Positions 62,426-64,000 of a stretch of 64,000 nt of DNA are shown piece after piece. A program made the translations under genes and the position numbers. The notes under the pieces were generated by a model that was not told the DNA's origin, made no database searches, and saw nothing but the letters and a program-made list of their open reading frames with translations. The DNA comes from Paenibacillus albus (lineage in GTDB: Bacteria; Bacillota; Bacilli; Paenibacillales; Paenibacillaceae). The stretch lies in assembly GCF_003952225.1 (NCBI RefSeq), contig NZ_CP034437.1, positions 4,354,501 to 4,418,500 of the forward strand. The letters run 5' to 3'. Position 1 is the first letter of the stretch. The number at the start of each line of letters is the position of its first letter.

Positions 62426-64000
62426 TTATGGCTTTTCATGTATCTGCTGCTGCTTCAGCTCGTCTTCAATATGGAACTGGGTTTCGTATAGTTCTTTATA
62501 CAGCGGATCGCTCTCGACTAGCTCCGAATGGGTGCCGATTGCGGCGATGCGACCTTTCTCCATAACGACGATTTTGTCGGCTTTGAGTATGGTAGAGAGT
62601 CGATGCGCAATGACGAGCGCGGTGCGGCCTTCCAGCAGTACAGCAAGCGCATCTTGGATTTTGCGTTCGATAACGGTGTCGAGCGCACTGGTTGCTTCGT
62701 CCAGCAGCACAATTGCCGGCCCTTGAAGCAGCACACGCGCGATGGCAAGCCGTTGGCGTTCCCCTCCTGAGAGACGGTAACCGCGCTCGCCGACTACCGT
62801 GTTATATCCTTCCGGCAGCGACATAATCGTATCGTGGATTTGCGCTGCTTGGCATGCAGCCTCTATCTCCTCCACAGTCGCCGATTCCTTCGCCAGACGC
62901 AAATTGCTCATGACCGTGTCATGGAAGAAGAACGGGTCCTGCGGGACGAGACCCATCTGCTCGCGAAGCGCATGCAGCGTCAACGACTGCGTGTCCATGC
63001 CGTCCAAGTACATATGTCCGTTCGTAGGATCGGAGAACCGCGGGATTAAATTAAGCAGCGTCGTCTTACCCGCGCCGCTAGGACCGACTAGCGCCACCGT
63101 CTCGCCCGGTTTAATGGTCAGTTCGATATCCCGCAGCGCCCAGCGAATAGCCGGCGATTGTCCCTCTTCCTCTTCCTCGTTGCCCGATTGATAGGAGAAA
63201 GAAACCTTTTCCAATCGAATACTGCCTTCTACACGATTATCCGGAATCGTCTCCTTGCCGTCCTTCACCTCCGGCTCTTCGTCCATAATGCTGAATATCC
63301 GTCGGAACAGCGCTACGGAGGACAGAATGCTAACGTGGAGCTGGGCCAGCTGGCTTAGCGGACCATAGAGACGGGACAGTAAGGCTGTAAAAGCCACAAT
63401 GGTGCCAAGCCCGATCTCATCATGCAGCACCAGCCAGCCGCCATACATCCAAAGCAGCGCCGGGCCGATGGAAGAGAACATGTTCAGCCACATGAACAGC
63501 CATCTGCCGATTAACGCCTGACGCACCTGCAAATCGCGCAGCGTGCTGTTCGATTCAGCGAACTCCTTCTCTTCGGCACCTTGCCGATTAAATATTCGAA
63601 TGAGCAGAGCGCCGCTAACGCCGAGCGACTCACTGAGCTGCACAGTCATTTTGGACAAATAGCTCTGGATTTGTCCTTGAAGCTTCTGCCTCGACTTGCC
63701 GACTCTCTGAGTAGGAATGACGAAGCCCGGTACGACGATAACGGCGAGGATGGCGAGCCTCCAGTTCATACTGAACATCAGGAATAGCGTTGCCGTAATG
63801 TTCAGCAAATTGCTGACGAAGCCGACGAGCGTGGTCGTGACTACGCTTTGAATGGCGGTGACGTCATTGGTCACGCGCGACACGAGATCGCCCGCCTGCC
63901 GGGAGGCGAAGAACCCTATTGACTGGCGCTGCAGATGACGGAATAGTGCAATCCGGTAATCCGCCATCACATTCTGTGCAATCAAATTGCTCAGCCAGGT
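62426..64000 (-). CDS. ABC exporter, permease-ATPase fusion, 5' end cut by window edge
   Basis: 525 residues visible. The frame is open to the right edge (reading TWLSNLIAQNVMADYR), so the first helices are missing. Membrane domain, then a nucleotide-binding domain with all motifs canonical: Walker A GPSGAGKTT, Q-loop PQDPFFF, signature LSGGERQRLAIAR, Walker B IVLLDEATSALD, H-loop IAHRLS. A Glu-rich insertion (GNEEEEEGQ) precedes Walker A. Probably a homodimeric or heterodimeric multidrug/lipid exporter; a partner gene may lie beyond the edge. Confidence 0.92.
   Translation of the reverse strand, partial: TWLSNLIAQNVMADYRIALFRHLQRQSIGFFASRQAGDLVSRVTNDVTAIQSVVTTTLVGFVSNLLNITATLFLMFSMNWRLAILAVIVVPGFVIPTQRVGKSRQKLQGQIQSYLSKMTVQLSESLGVSGALLIRIFNRQGAEEKEFAESNSTLRDLQVRQALIGRWLFMWLNMFSSIGPALLWMYGGWLVLHDEIGLGTIVAFTALLSRLYGPLSQLAQLHVSILSSVALFRRIFSIMDEEPEVKDGKETIPDNRVEGSIRLEKVSFSYQSGNEEEEEGQSPAIRWALRDIELTIKPGETVALVGPSGAGKTTLLNLIPRFSDPTNGHMYLDGMDTQSLTLHALREQMGLVPQDPFFFHDTVMSNLRLAKESATVEEIEAACQAAQIHDTIMSLPEGYNTVVGERGYRLSGGERQRLAIARVLLQGPAIVLLDEATSALDTVIERKIQDALAVLLEGRTALVIAHRLSTILKADKIVVMEKGRIAAIGTHSELVESDPLYKELYETQFHIEDELKQQQIHEKP

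Overview
The window is a low-to-mid GC Firmicute chromosome segment, most probably Paenibacillus or a close relative. I infer this from a gerA-gerB-gerC spore germination operon with a sigma-G-like promoter, a 5'-nucleotidase carrying three SLH surface-anchor domains, a YesMN-type two-component pair beside a CUT1 sugar-type ABC transporter, the split gcvPA/gcvPB glycine decarboxylase, LipM, and strong GGAGG ribosome sites with many GTG/TTG starts. No rRNA, tRNA, CRISPR array, transposase or phage gene was seen. This is accessory and housekeeping chromosome rather than a mobile island.

Layout. 0-2 kb: small genes (a DUF3885 fragment at the edge, GNAT, membrane protein, DinB). 2-7 kb: leftward metabolic group (cyclase/formamidase-like, tRNA-dihydrouridine synthase, FAD oxidoreductase, MFS). 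7.1-8.4 kb: a MurA paralogue with Asp in place of the catalytic Cys. 8.5-11.4 kb: APH-type kinase, small unknowns, HAD phosphatase. 11.6-15.2 kb: carbohydrate locus of a beta-propeller glycosidase-like protein, an alpha/alpha-barrel glycosidase and an AraC regulator, with only the last ~24 codons of a sugar ABC permease left between the glycosidases. 15.2-20.6 kb: IDEAL-domain and DUF1992 proteins, NlpC/P60 hydrolase, membrane protein, SLH 5'-nucleotidase. 20.7-31.7 kb: a heterodimeric ABC exporter, GNAT, MFS, a frameshifted lgt, an esterase plus an ABC exporter fused to a cyclic-nucleotide-binding domain, and a Gfo/Idh/MocA oxidoreductase. 31.8-42.5 kb: thioredoxin, two tail-to-tail HD paralogues, the ger operon, then a redox/efflux region (MFS, azoreductase, ArsR, LysR, membrane protein, FMN reductase). 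42.5-47 kb: a leftward gamma-glutamylation operon (C26 hydrolase, aldehyde dehydrogenase, glutamine-synthetase-like ligase, SDR) with overlapping reading frames. 47-53 kb: glycine cleavage locus; lipM and gcvH go left, and gcvT-gcvPA-gcvPB go right behind a tandem glycine riboswitch. 53-62.3 kb: an orphan sdhC interrupted by an amber codon, a VOC protein, a YesNM two-component system convergent with a nucleoside hydrolase-permease-permease-binding protein operon. 62.4 kb to the end: an ABC exporter cut by the window edge.

How the parts work together. The glycine locus is self-contained: LipM would load octanoate onto GcvH, the T/P proteins break down glycine, and the riboswitch senses it. The 54-62 kb region looks like signal-controlled uptake and hydrolysis of a nucleoside-type substrate. 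The 37-42.5 kb region shows two regulatory codes: a 22-bp palindrome before azoR and the adjacent MFS (likely ArsR), and a bipartite LysR-type box before three genes (likely LysR at 39.8-40.7 kb).

Most worth checking: the lgt frameshift at a U UUU UUA slippery heptamer, the sdhC amber codon, MurA Cys-to-Asp, the two operator families, the paired operators on the IDEAL gene, the TTTAATGACGTTAAA repeats in the gcv leader, and the overlapping gamma-glutamylation genes. All function calls rest on reading motifs by eye; no searches were run.
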